From NCBI GenBank assembly GCA_017448245.1, contig JAFSLV010000007.1, positions 62,001-126,000 of the forward strand: DNA of 64,000 nt. Reading direction: 5' to 3'. Below, piece after piece: positions 50,826 to 59,450 of this stretch. A program made the position numbers and the translations under genes. The stretch comes from Lachnospiraceae bacterium (GTDB lineage: Bacteria; Bacillota; Clostridia; Lachnospirales; Lachnospiraceae). The notes beneath the pieces are model-generated. The model was not told the DNA's origin, ran no database searches, and saw nothing but the letters and a program-made list of their open reading frames with translations. Numbering within the stretch: position 1 is the stretch's first letter; the number at the start of each line of letters is the position of its first letter.

Positions 50826-50877
50826 AACGGTATAAGGTGCATTTCTTTTCAGTTTCTTTTTTCTTGGAGGTATGTGT

Positions 50878-53031
50878 ATGGATACAGGTCAATACTTGGG
50901 CGTCTTTCTGGACGAGGCGAAAGAGCATCTGCAGACGCTGAATGATTCGATCATGCAGCTCGAGCAGGAGCCCGACAACGAAGATTGCATTAATGAAATC
51001 TTCCGCGCCGCGCATTCCATGAAGGGAATGGCGGGCACGATGGGCTACAAGCGTATGCAGGATCTGACGCATCACATCGAGGACGTGTTCTCCGACGTAC
51101 GCAACGGCGAATTAAAAATCGACTCGGGCATGGTCGATACCCTGTTCCAGTGTCTGGACGCGGTACAGGCCTATGTCGACAATATCACCGAGACCCAGGA
51201 TGAGGGGACGGAAGAAAATGCCAATCTGATCAAGGCACTTGCCGACATCCGCGCCAACAAGGGCGGAGGCGGCGGCGCGGCGCCGGCGGAAGAGGCGGCG
51301 CCCGCACAGGAGGCGGCCCCCGCACCCGAGATGGTGGATCCTTCGGACGATTCGCCGATGTGGAGCCGCATGCGCTTGGAGCCCAATGTCAAATCCCATC
51401 TGGACGAATCCGTCAAGGAAGGCAAGCACGTCTTCGGCATGACGGTGCAGATCTATGATTCCTGCGTTCTGAAAGCGGCGCGGGCATTTCTTGTGTTTAA
51501 GGGCCTCGAGGAGATCGGCGAAATCGCCATGAGCGATCCGTCGACGCAGGACATCGAGGACGAGAGATTCGAGAACAGCTTTTCGCTGCTCCTGATCACT
51601 GAGGAAGAGGATATCGAAAAGGCCATCGCCATCGCCAAGGATGTGTCCGAGATCGAAAAGGTCGAGGGCGGCACCTTTGACGTGGAACACGCAAAGACGA
51701 CGGACGACGAAGAGGCGGAGGAAGCGGCGCCCGCCGCGCAGCAGGCCGCACCGCAGGCCGCTCCCGCGCAGGAAGCGCCGAAGGCCGCGCCCGCCGCACA
51801 GCCTCCGGCAGCGGCACCCAAGCAGCCGCCGGCGGAAAGCGGCGCAGGCGGCGCCAAGAAGCCGGTCGGCAAGCCGGTCGTCAACCGCACCGTGCGTGTG
51901 GATATCGAAAAGCTCGACGTCATCATGAATCAGGTGTCGGAGCTGATCATCGCCAAGAACTCGCTGATCAGCGCGGCGCAGGCGGCGGAGACCACCAACA
52001 ACGTCGTGACGGAGCGCATCGAGTATCTCGAAAACGTCACCACCGAGCTGCATCAGTCGGTCATGAATGTCCGCATGGTGCCTCTCGAAAATACACTGCA
52101 GAAATTCCCGCGCATGATCCGCGACCTGCAGAAATCACTCGGCAAGAAATTTGAACTGACCATGACCGGTGAAGATACCGAAATGGACCGTACCGTTGTC
52201 GACGAGATCGGCGATCCGCTGATGCACCTTCTGCGTAACAGTGCCGACCACGGCATCGAGATGCCGGATGTCAGAACGGAAAGAGGCAAGACCGAAACCG
52301 GCGAGATCTTCCTGCATGCCTTCCAGGACGGTAACTCCGTTGTCATCGAGATCGGTGACGACGGCAACGGCATCGACGCCGAGGCGGTCAAGAACAAGGC
52401 CATCGAAAAGGGTGTCGTCACCGCGGAGCAGGCACAGGTCCTGACCGAGCAGCAGTGCGTGGAGCTCCTCTTCGCACCGGGCTTTTCGACGGCGCAGGTG
52501 CTCACGGAGATCTCCGGCAGAGGCGTGGGACTCGATGTCGTCAAGAGCAAGGTCGAGAGCTTAAACGGCGAAGTCACCGTCAAGACCAAGCTCGGCGAGG
52601 GATCCACCTGGACGATCCGTCTGCCCCTGACCCTGGCCATCATCCAGTCACTGATGGTCGTCGTCGGCGGCGAAAAATACGCGATTCCGCTCGACGCGAT
52701 CCAGACGATCGAGGATGTCGATCCCAAGGATATCGAGCTGGTGTCCAATAAAGAAGTCATCACCCTGCGCGGCAATGTCTGTCCGCTGGTCAGGATGAAC
52801 GAGGTGCTCGACAACGAAACCACGCGCGACCCCAATGAAAACATGGTCGTGGTCGTGGTCAGAAAAGGCGAACAGCAGGCGGGTCTCATCATCGACGAAC
52901 TGATCGGTCAGCTCGAAATCGTCATCAAGCCGCTGGGCAAATATACCAGCAAAGCCAGATTCTTAAGCGGCGCGACGATCTTAGGCGACGGTGAAATCGC
53001 GTTGATCCTTGATCCTAACGCGCTCATTTAA
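50878..53031 (+). CDS. cheA: chemotaxis histidine kinase CheA
   Basis: Receptor-controlled kinase that phosphorylates CheY and CheB. The 717-residue protein has P1 with His46 (FRAAHSMKGMAGTMGY), P2 (about 170-265), P3 dimerisation (DVIMNQVSELIIAKN), P4 ATPase (LLRNSADHGIEMP, GDDGNGIDAE and GRGVGLDVVKSKVESL) and P5 coupling domain. Ala/Pro-rich linkers flank P2. Two ATGs lie close together; the second (50878) is chosen because GGAGG is seven bases upstream of it but only one base from the first. Confidence 0.97.
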   Translation: MDTGQYLGVFLDEAKEHLQTLNDSIMQLEQEPDNEDCINEIFRAAHSMKGMAGTMGYKRMQDLTHHIEDVFSDVRNGELKIDSGMVDTLFQCLDAVQAYVDNITETQDEGTEENANLIKALADIRANKGGGGGAAPAEEAAPAQEAAPAPEMVDPSDDSPMWSRMRLEPNVKSHLDESVKEGKHVFGMTVQIYDSCVLKAARAFLVFKGLEEIGEIAMSDPSTQDIEDERFENSFSLLLITEEEDIEKAIAIAKDVSEIEKVEGGTFDVEHAKTTDDEEAEEAAPAAQQAAPQAAPAQEAPKAAPAAQPPAAAPKQPPAESGAGGAKKPVGKPVVNRTVRVDIEKLDVIMNQVSELIIAKNSLISAAQAAETTNNVVTERIEYLENVTTELHQSVMNVRMVPLENTLQKFPRMIRDLQKSLGKKFELTMTGEDTEMDRTVVDEIGDPLMHLLRNSADHGIEMPDVRTERGKTETGEIFLHAFQDGNSVVIEIGDDGNGIDAEAVKNKAIEKGVVTAEQAQVLTEQQCVELLFAPGFSTAQVLTEISGRGVGLDVVKSKVESLNGEVTVKTKLGEGSTWTIRLPLTLAIIQSLMVVVGGEKYAIPLDAIQTIEDVDPKDIELVSNKEVITLRGNVCPLVRMNEVLDNETTRDPNENMVVVVVRKGEQQAGLIIDELIGQLEIVIKPLGKYTSKARFLSGATILGDGEIALILDPNALI

Positions 53032-53042
53032 GGGAGGTCATT

Positions 53043-53537
53043 ATGGACGCATTGAGAGATACCGCCGATCTCGGCGAACTGGTACAATACATCGTTATCA
53101 AGCTCGGGGATGAGCGTTACGGAATCCCCATCAAGTACATCGACAACATCGTCAAGATGCAGCAGGTGACACGCATCCCCAAGGCGGAGGAGTACTTAAA
53201 GGGCGTGCTCAATATCCGCGGCGAGATCGTGCCGGTGATGAGCCTGAGGCTGCGCATGGAGATGGAGACCGACGAGATCACCGACCAGACCTGTATCATC
53301 ATCCTGAGACCGGACAATGTCGAGCTCTTCGGCATCATCATCGACGCGGTGGACCGCGTGCTGACACTCGGTGCCAAGCAGATCGAAAAGGTCTCGCCCA
53401 GCCAGAATTCCACGAGAAAGGACGCGGGCTTTGTGTCGGGCGTCGGCAAGTATGAGGACGGCCTCGTATCCATTCTGGATCTGGACGCGCTTTCGCTGGA
53501 AAAGGCGGAAAACGAGAGGAAGGATAAAAAGGAATAA
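53043..53537 (+). CDS. cheW: chemotaxis coupling protein CheW
   Basis: CheW links receptors to CheA. The 164-residue protein is a single CheW domain with QYIVIKLGDERYGIPIKYID, the VTRIPKAEEYLKGVLNIRGE region and IVPVMSLRLRMEM, all typical. GGGAGG lies ahead of the ATG, and the gene follows cheA by 11 bp. Confidence 0.96.
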   Translation: MDALRDTADLGELVQYIVIKLGDERYGIPIKYIDNIVKMQQVTRIPKAEEYLKGVLNIRGEIVPVMSLRLRMEMETDEITDQTCIIILRPDNVELFGIIIDAVDRVLTLGAKQIEKVSPSQNSTRKDAGFVSGVGKYEDGLVSILDLDALSLEKAENERKDKKE

Positions 53538-53578
53538 AGAACTAACGTTACCGTGTTTTGTTGACGGAGGGCACAGGA

Positions 53579-54211
53579 GTGGCCAATCTAAGTCTGAAGG
53601 AAATGACTGCGCAGTATTCGGACCTGTTGCGGGAACTGGGCAATATCGGGGCGGGCAACGCGACGAGCGCGCTCTCGCAGATGCTCGATCTCAAGCTCGA
53701 TATGTCCGTGCCGGAGGTCAGGCTTCTGGAATTCAAAGAAGTCGGCGAGGCGATGGGAGGTGCCGACCAGATCATGGTCGGAATCTTTCTTGCGGTCGAG
53801 GGGGACATCGACGGTTCCATGATGTTTCTGCTCGATTCGCCAAGCGCGAGACATCTGGTCAACGTACTGATGAATACGCCGGACTCCAAGGAGGAGTCCT
53901 TTACAGAGATTGAATTGTCCGCACTGAAAGAAGTCGGCAATATCATCACCGGTGCGTATCTGAACGCACTGTCGATGATGACCAACCTGGCCATCGTTCC
54001 GAGCGTGCCGTATATCACGGTCGATATGCTCGGGGCGATTCTTTCCGTTCCGGCGATTGCCTTCGGTAAGGAAGCGGACGAGATCCTTCTGATCGACACG
54101 CAGTTTTTTGCGGATGTCAAGCTGGACGGTTACTTCGTGATGCTGCCGGATCTGGTATCCTATTCCAAGATCCTGTCGGCCTTAGGGATGGGGGAGCACA
54201 CCATCGGTTAA
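53579..54211 (+). CDS. cheC: CheY-P phosphatase CheC
   Basis: CheC dephosphorylates CheY-P and binds CheD in the adaptation system of Firmicutes. The 210-residue protein has both phosphatase helices: SDLLRELGNIGAGNATSALS and LSALKEVGNIITGAYLNALS, each with the Glu-x2-Asn pair. The GTG at 53579 is preferred, with GGAGG nine bases upstream; TTG codons at 53558 and 53561 are less likely. cheD follows directly, as expected. Confidence 0.95.
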   Translation: MANLSLKEMTAQYSDLLRELGNIGAGNATSALSQMLDLKLDMSVPEVRLLEFKEVGEAMGGADQIMVGIFLAVEGDIDGSMMFLLDSPSARHLVNVLMNTPDSKEESFTEIELSALKEVGNIITGAYLNALSMMTNLAIVPSVPYITVDMLGAILSVPAIAFGKEADEILLIDTQFFADVKLDGYFVMLPDLVSYSKILSALGMGEHTIG

Positions 54212-54247
54212 TGCAAAAAGCGCCAGCAAAGCAATCGGGGGGTTTTG

Positions 54248-54739
54248 ATGGCTGAAGGCAAAGTAAAAATCATAGGCATGGCGGATCTGGCCGTATGCAA
54301 GCCGCCTGACGGAATCACGACGCTGGGACTGGGTAGCTGCGTCGGTGTGGCCGTCAGGGACCCGATCGCAAAGGTCGGGGGATTGCTGCACCTGATGCTG
54401 CCGGACTCCACGGCCGTTGCCAACAATAAAAATATCCCGAAGTTTGCGGACACGGGTATCGAGGAACTGGTCAAGCAGGTCGTTGCGGCCGGGGGACTGA
54501 GGTCCCGTCTGGTGGCAAAGATCGCGGGCGGTGCGCAGATGTTTGCGTTCCAGTCGGGCAATGAGGCGGTGCGTGTCGGTGACAGAAATGTCGCGGCATC
54601 GCTCAAAAAGCTCAAGGAGATGCGGATCCCCGTGCTGGCACAGGATACCGGGGACAGCTACGGACGGACCGTCATCTTTTATCCGGAGACGGGAGACTAC
54701 ATCATCCGGGCCGTGGGCAAGCCGGAAAAGATCATCTGA
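54248..54739 (+). CDS. cheD: chemoreceptor glutamine deamidase CheD
   Basis: CheD deamidates receptor glutamines and forms a complex with CheC. The 163 residues contain the catalytic Cys in TLGLGSCVGVAV, His in GGLLHLMLP and Thr in the following FADTGIEEL region. The ATG at 54248 is preceded by GGGGGG; a TTG one codon upstream is the alternative. Standard length. Confidence 0.95.
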   Translation: MAEGKVKIIGMADLAVCKPPDGITTLGLGSCVGVAVRDPIAKVGGLLHLMLPDSTAVANNKNIPKFADTGIEELVKQVVAAGGLRSRLVAKIAGGAQMFAFQSGNEAVRVGDRNVAASLKKLKEMRIPVLAQDTGDSYGRTVIFYPETGDYIIRAVGKPEKII

Positions 54740-54758
54740 TACAGGCGGTGCTTCGAAG

Positions 54759-54805
54759 GCAAAACTGCAGGGTAGTGAGGGAAGACACGTCACCTGAGGT
54801 TTTGC
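54759..54805 (+). promoter_or_regulatory. hairpin between cheD and the small membrane protein gene
   Basis: GCAAAAC (54759-54765) pairs with GTTTTGC (54799-54805), extended inward by CAGG/CCTG after two mismatches. It ends just before the AAGGAGAAG ribosome site of the next gene. Confidence 0.4.
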
Positions 54806-54820
54806 AAGGAGAAGCGGATT

Positions 54821-55171
54821 ATGGAAGAAGAAGGAAAGAAAAAGGATACCAGAAAACGCGTCAATATCGGCGCACGTACGGGGATGATCGCACCGGTCGT
54901 ATCGCTGGGTGCGACGAGCATCATCATCATCCGGGCCTATTTTCAGGGATATCCCCTGATCTGGTGGCTGATTATCATGTTTGCGTCACTCGCGGGATTT
55001 CTGCTGCTGGGATCGATCTTACAGACAGTCGTGGAGATTCTTGTGGAACGCATCATCGATAAGGAGGCGGAGGAAAAACGCCTGCGCGAGGTGGTGATCA
55101 ATACGACGGGGGAGATGCCTCCACTGGAGGCGGATGAGGCGGAAGGAGCTGCCGCACCGGTCACGGAGTAA
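54821..55171 (+). CDS. small membrane protein of unknown function in the fla/che locus
   Basis: A 116-residue protein with a basic N-terminus (KKKDTRKRVN), two membrane helices (about 22-41, IAPVVSLGATSIIIIRAYF; and about 46-72, IWWLIIMFASLAGFLLLGSI) and an acidic cytoplasmic tail (DKEAEEKRLRE to the end, rich in Glu and Ala). I recognise no named family. It lies between cheD and fliA with a good ribosome site. In Bacillus the neighbourhood of sigD holds swrB, also a small membrane-anchored activator, but there is no visible sequence likeness. Role in motility inferred only from position. Confidence 0.65.
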   Translation: MEEEGKKKDTRKRVNIGARTGMIAPVVSLGATSIIIIRAYFQGYPLIWWLIIMFASLAGFLLLGSILQTVVEILVERIIDKEAEEKRLREVVINTTGEMPPLEADEAEGAAAPVTE

Positions 55172-55179
55172 CGGGATGA

Positions 55180-55197
55180 GGGGCAAGGGAATGCCCC
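55180..55197 (+). promoter_or_regulatory. hairpin ahead of fliA
   Basis: GGGGCA and TGCCCC pair around a 6-base loop, 20 bp before the fliA ATG. The fliA start lacks a normal ribosome site (only GGTGA, 13 bases away), so this hairpin may matter for fliA translation. Confidence 0.4.
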
Positions 55198-55217
55198 GCC
55201 GGTGACGAAAAACAATC

Positions 55218-55991
55218 ATGGACGAAGCACAAAGAGCAAAGATGTGGAAAGACTATACCGCGAAGCGCACGCCCGAGATCAGGGAAAAGCTGATCATCGA
55301 GTATGCGCCTCTTGTCAAGCTCGTCGCCGGCAGGCTGTCGATGTATCTGGGCTTTAATGTCGAGTATGACGATCTGGTGGGCTACGGTGTATTCGGACTG
55401 ATCGATGCGATCGACAAATTTGACACGATGAAGGATGTCAAATTTGAAACATATGCGTCGCTGCGGATCCGCGGCGCCATCCTCGACCAGATCCGCAAGA
55501 TGGACTGGATTCCGCGCACGATCCGCGACCGTCAGAAAAAAATCGACGCGGCGGTCAAGGAGATCGAGGCGGAGCAGGGGCATGTCGCGACCGACGCCGA
55601 GGTCGCCGCGCGGATGAACATCTCCGAGGACGAGTACCTCAACTGGCAGAGCCAGATGAAGGTGACGGGCGTGGTGTCGCTCAACGAATTCATGGAGCAG
55701 GGCGCGGATATCCCGGACGATACCGTGCGCAATTTCCGCTTCGACCAGCCGGAGGAGGTGGTCGAGCGCGAGGAACTCAAGAAGATGCTTGCGGAAGCGC
55801 TCGAGCTGCTGACGGAGCGGGAACGCAAGGTGATCCTGTTGTATTATTACGAGGAACTGACGTTAAAGGAAATCTCGGGCGTACTGGAAGTATCGGAGTC
55901 ACGTGTCTCACAGCTGCACACCAGGGCACTGCAAAAGATGCGCACGAAGATGGGCAAGTATATGGGCGTGCTGACAGAGATCGCCAAGTAA
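55218..55991 (+). CDS. fliA: flagellar sigma factor FliA (sigma28/SigD)
   Basis: Directs RNA polymerase to late flagellar genes such as flagellin. The 257 residues have region 2 (LVKLVAGRLSMYLGFNVEYD, then DLVGYGVFGLIDAIDKFD), the KFETYASLRIRGAILDQIRK stretch, region 3 (VAARMNISEDEY) and region 4 with LTERERKVILLYYYEELTLK followed by a helix-turn-helix ending SQLHTRALQKM. The FliA/WhiG pattern is clear. The anti-sigma factor FlgM is not adjacent. Confidence 0.96.
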   Translation: MDEAQRAKMWKDYTAKRTPEIREKLIIEYAPLVKLVAGRLSMYLGFNVEYDDLVGYGVFGLIDAIDKFDTMKDVKFETYASLRIRGAILDQIRKMDWIPRTIRDRQKKIDAAVKEIEAEQGHVATDAEVAARMNISEDEYLNWQSQMKVTGVVSLNEFMEQGADIPDDTVRNFRFDQPEEVVEREELKKMLAEALELLTERERKVILLYYYEELTLKEISGVLEVSESRVSQLHTRALQKMRTKMGKYMGVLTEIAK

Positions 55992-55997
55992 AAGACG

Positions 55998-57425
55998 ATG
56001 CTGTTTCATTCGGTTCATTTTCTGATCTTTTTCCCGGTTGTCACACTGCTGTTTTTTCTGATACCGAAGCGCCTGAGGGCGTTCTGGCTGCTCGTTGCGA
56101 GCTACTATTTCTATATGAGCTGGAACGCGCGCTACGCGCTGCTGATCGGTCTCTCCACCGTGGTGACGTATGCGTGCGCCCTTGTGCTTGCACGCACGGA
56201 CAAAAAGAGCGTGCGCATCCTCAGCCTTGTCTGTAACCTGGCACTCAATCTGGGGATTCTGTTTTTCTTTAAATACTTCAGCTTTGGTTTTGACGTGCTG
56301 CTTCCGGTCGGTATCTCCTTCTATACCTTCCAGGCGCTCGGCTATACGATCGATGTCTACCGTGGCGATACGCAGGCGGAGAAAAACTTTATCCGCTATG
56401 CGCTCTTCGTCTCGTTTTTTCCGCAGCTCGTGGCGGGTCCGATCGAGCGCTCGAAAAGGCTGCTGACACAGATCGATGCGATCGAAGAGATCCGCGTGTG
56501 GGAGTACGGACGTATCACGAGAGGGCTGACGCTCATGCTCTGGGGTCTCTTTATCAAGCTCGTGATCGCGGACCGGATCGCCGTGATTGCGGATACGGTA
56601 TTTGACGCGCCGTTCGGTTACGGCTCCTTTGAGTTGCTGTGCGGTGCGTTTGCGTTTGCGATCCAGATCTATTGTGATTTCAACGCCTACTCGGTGATCG
56701 CAAAGGGTGCGGCGCTGGTGCTCGGCTTTACGCTGATGGACAACTTTGACACGCCCTATCTCGCACAGAATGTCACGGAATTCTGGAACCGGTGGCACAT
56801 CTCGCTGTCCACGTGGTTTCGCGATTATGTCTATATCCCGCTCGGAGGAAACCGCAAGGGACAATTGCGCAAGTATGTCAATCTAATGATTACTTTTACG
56901 CTGAGCGGCATCTGGCACGGCGCGGGACTCTCCTTTGTCGCGTGGGGACTGTGTCACGGCGCGATGCGCGTCATGCAGGAGATGCTGCAGGCGCCGTTAA
57001 AAAAACTCGGCGATCTTCTGCACGTGAAGCGTGAGACATTCAGCATGAAGCTCGGAAAGATCCTCGTCACCGACTTTTGCGTGATGCTGGCCTGGGTCTT
57101 TTTCCGAGCGGGCTCCGTCAGCCGTGCGCTCTTTTGTCTGGAAAAGATCTTTACCAGACCCAATCCGTGGGCGCTCTTCGGAGGCAATCTCTATACGCTC
57201 GGACTCGACCGCTTCGAGTGCAACGTGCTGATCGTCGCACTGGTCGTGCTGCTGGCGCATGATCTGTATCTGTATCTCAAAAAAGAGGATCTGCCGGCAT
57301 TTCTCGGACGACAAAATCTCTGGTTCCGCTGGGGCGTCATCATCGCACTGATTGTATGCGTGCTCGTGTACGGGATCTACGGTGTGGAGTTTGATTCGTC
57401 GCAGTTTATCTACTTCCAGTTCTGA
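55998..57425 (+). CDS. MBOAT family O-acyltransferase (AlgI-like)
   Basis: A 475-residue polytopic membrane protein. It opens MLFHSVHFLIFFPVVTLLFF and has the AlgI/DltB-type core: PVGISFYTFQALGYTIDVYR, FFPQLVAGPIERSKRLL, and NRWHISLSTWFRDYVYIPLG with the catalytic His later in LSGIWHGAGLSFVAWG. Such enzymes move acyl groups from the cytoplasm to sugars outside, usually with an SGNH partner. No partner gene is adjacent. It starts only 6 bp after fliA, with no strong ribosome site, so it may be co-transcribed with the flagellar genes. Acetylation of a surface polymer is the likely job; a link to the flagellum is conjecture. Confidence 0.88.
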   Translation: MLFHSVHFLIFFPVVTLLFFLIPKRLRAFWLLVASYYFYMSWNARYALLIGLSTVVTYACALVLARTDKKSVRILSLVCNLALNLGILFFFKYFSFGFDVLLPVGISFYTFQALGYTIDVYRGDTQAEKNFIRYALFVSFFPQLVAGPIERSKRLLTQIDAIEEIRVWEYGRITRGLTLMLWGLFIKLVIADRIAVIADTVFDAPFGYGSFELLCGAFAFAIQIYCDFNAYSVIAKGAALVLGFTLMDNFDTPYLAQNVTEFWNRWHISLSTWFRDYVYIPLGGNRKGQLRKYVNLMITFTLSGIWHGAGLSFVAWGLCHGAMRVMQEMLQAPLKKLGDLLHVKRETFSMKLGKILVTDFCVMLAWVFFRAGSVSRALFCLEKIFTRPNPWALFGGNLYTLGLDRFECNVLIVALVVLLAHDLYLYLKKEDLPAFLGRQNLWFRWGVIIALIVCVLVYGIYGVEFDSSQFIYFQF

Positions 57426-57440
57426 CATCCGCGGCTGACA

Positions 57441-57470
57441 TTGACATGCAGAAAGGATGCGTGATACGAT
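57441..57470 (+). promoter_or_regulatory. promoter of the transporter gene set
   Basis: A perfect TTGACA at 57441-57446 and TACGAT at 57465-57470 with an 18-bp spacer and a TG extension (57462). It lies 16 bp after the MBOAT stop and about 90 bp ahead of the first exporter gene. Confidence 0.5.
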
Positions 57471-57484
57471 AAGTAAGTTGCAAC

Positions 57485-57524
57485 TAACTATAATAAGCGA
57501 CGCATAACTATAATTTGAATCGCA
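57485..57524 (+). promoter_or_regulatory. 20-bp tandem repeat, possible operator
   Basis: Two units (57485-57504 and 57505-57524) share TAACTATAAT and a terminal CGCA, 15 of 20 bases in all. Just ahead lies the palindrome AGTTGCAACT (57476-57485). The 20-bp period would put a bound protein on one face of the helix. It follows the promoter at 57441; each unit also contains TATAAT. Confidence 0.4.
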
Positions 57525-57560
57525 TACATCGGGGGTAACGCATCCCTGGGAACCACAAAA

Positions 57561-59393
57561 ATGAAATCCATCATCGGTTGGGTGATGGATTTTTCCAGCA
57601 CGCACAGGGGTTATTATGTCGCGAGTGTGCTGCTGGCAATCTGCGGCGTGATATGCAGCGTCATACCGTTTGTGCTGATCGGCAACATCATCCGGATGCT
57701 GCTTGCGGGAGAGCGGGAATGGAACGGCTATCTGCGCCTGATCATCGTGATCGCCGCCTTGTGGATCCTGCGCGTCCTGTTTCACTCCTGTTCGACTACA
57801 CTTTCACACAAGGCAACCTTTCAGGTGCTTGCGAACATCCGCAGAAGGCTTTTGGAAAAACTTGCGCATCTGCCGCTCGGAACGGTCCTGGATACGCCGT
57901 CCGGCTCTTTGAAAAACGTCATCGTGGAGCGTGTCGATTCGATCGAAACGACACTCGCGCACATCGTACCGGAGTTCACATCCAATCTGCTGGTTCCCGT
58001 TTTTGTTCTGGTCTATCTGCTTGTTCTCGACTGGCGGATGGCCCTGATTGCCCTTATCCCGCTCGTGATCGGGCTCGCCTGCTACATGGGCATGATGATC
58101 GGCTATGAAGCCAGCTGGAAAAACTGCATCGAAAAAACGAAGATCTTAAACGACACGGCGGTCGAGTATATCAACGGCATCGAGGTCATCAAGGCATTCG
58201 GCAAGGCGGAGAGCAAATATGAGCGGTTCCAGATTGCCGCAAGGGAAAGCGCCGAATCGTTTGTCGGCTGGATGCGCCGTAGCAACGTGTTTTTCACGAT
58301 CGCGATGGTGGTGACGCCCTCGACGATGCTGACGGTACTGCCGGTTGGCGGACTGCTCGTGCGGGGCGGATCGCTTGCGATCCCGGACTTTATCCAGATC
58401 ATTATCTTAACGGTCGGTCTGATCCAGCCGTTCATCACGGTCATGGGCTATTCCGACGACCTCGCGAAGGCGATGGTGGTGATCGGCGAGGTGACGACGA
58501 TCCTCGGCTACGAAGAGATGGAGCGGCCCGCAACGAGCCGGGAGCTGCCGCAGGGCTTTGACATCGCGCTGAAGGATGTGCGTTTCTCGTACCGCAAGGC
58601 GATGGATCCGCAGACGGACGCGGCGGCACGGAACATGAAGACGAACGCGGAGGCGGAGAACGACGCGGGCGGAAAGAGCGGCGCGAAAGGCGCTGCGGAT
58701 ACGGAGGTGCTGCACGGCATCACGATGCATATCAAGGAGGGCACGGTGAACGCCCTGGTCGGCCCTTCCGGAAGCGGCAAGTCCACGATCGCAAAGCTGA
58801 TCGCCTCCCTCTGGGATGTTGACGACGGCGCGATCACGCTGGGCGGCGCCGATCTCCGCGACATGACGCCGGACGATTACAACAGGTACATCGCGTATGT
58901 GTCGCAGGATAATTACCTGTTTGATTTAAGCGTCCGCGAAAACATCCGCATGGGAAATCCGGACGCGACGGACAGCGAGGTGGAAGAGATCGCGAAGAAG
59001 AGCGGCTGCCACGACTTTATCATGCGTCTCGAAAACGGGTATGACACGGTCTGCGGCGGCGCGGGCGGCCATTTGTCGGGCGGTGAGAGACAGCGCATCG
59101 CGATCGCACGGGCGATGTTAAAGAACGCGCCGGTCGTGATACTGGACGAGGCGACGGCCTATACCGATCCGGAAAACGAGGCGGTGATCCAGCAGTCGGT
59201 CGCGAAGCTGGTTGACGGAAAGACGCTGATCGTGATCGCGCACCGCCTGTCCACGATCGCGGACGCGGACCGCATCTTTGTGATCCATGACGGGAAACTG
59301 GAAGATGAGGGCACGCATGAGGAGCTGCTTGCGCATGACGGCTTGTACAGGCGGATGTGGGAAGCGCATATTTCGGTCAGGGACGCGGCATGA
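57561..59393 (+). CDS. ABC exporter half-transporter 1 (membrane plus ATPase domains)
   Basis: A 610-residue type IV ABC half-transporter: six membrane helices in about residues 15-320, then an ATPase domain. Motifs are Walker A GPSGSGKST, Q-loop SQDNYLFD, signature LSGGERQRIAIARAM and Walker B VVILDEATAYTDPENE, with the switch His in IVIAHRLST. Between the first strand of the ATPase (VRFSYRKAMD) and EVLHGITMHI there is an extra stretch of about 37 residues (347-383) rich in Ala, Asp and Lys. It likely forms a heterodimer with the next gene product. Together with the ECF genes downstream this gene order recurs in Clostridia; cargo unknown. Confidence 0.9.
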   Translation: MKSIIGWVMDFSSTHRGYYVASVLLAICGVICSVIPFVLIGNIIRMLLAGEREWNGYLRLIIVIAALWILRVLFHSCSTTLSHKATFQVLANIRRRLLEKLAHLPLGTVLDTPSGSLKNVIVERVDSIETTLAHIVPEFTSNLLVPVFVLVYLLVLDWRMALIALIPLVIGLACYMGMMIGYEASWKNCIEKTKILNDTAVEYINGIEVIKAFGKAESKYERFQIAARESAESFVGWMRRSNVFFTIAMVVTPSTMLTVLPVGGLLVRGGSLAIPDFIQIIILTVGLIQPFITVMGYSDDLAKAMVVIGEVTTILGYEEMERPATSRELPQGFDIALKDVRFSYRKAMDPQTDAAARNMKTNAEAENDAGGKSGAKGAADTEVLHGITMHIKEGTVNALVGPSGSGKSTIAKLIASLWDVDDGAITLGGADLRDMTPDDYNRYIAYVSQDNYLFDLSVRENIRMGNPDATDSEVEEIAKKSGCHDFIMRLENGYDTVCGGAGGHLSGGERQRIAIARAMLKNAPVVILDEATAYTDPENEAVIQQSVAKLVDGKTLIVIAHRLSTIADADRIFVIHDGKLEDEGTHEELLAHDGLYRRMWEAHISVRDAA

Positions 59394-59450
59394 GAAAACA
59401 GTCCGGGGGACTGTTTTCTCCCTCCGGCAACAGAAAGGAATGAGGAAGTC

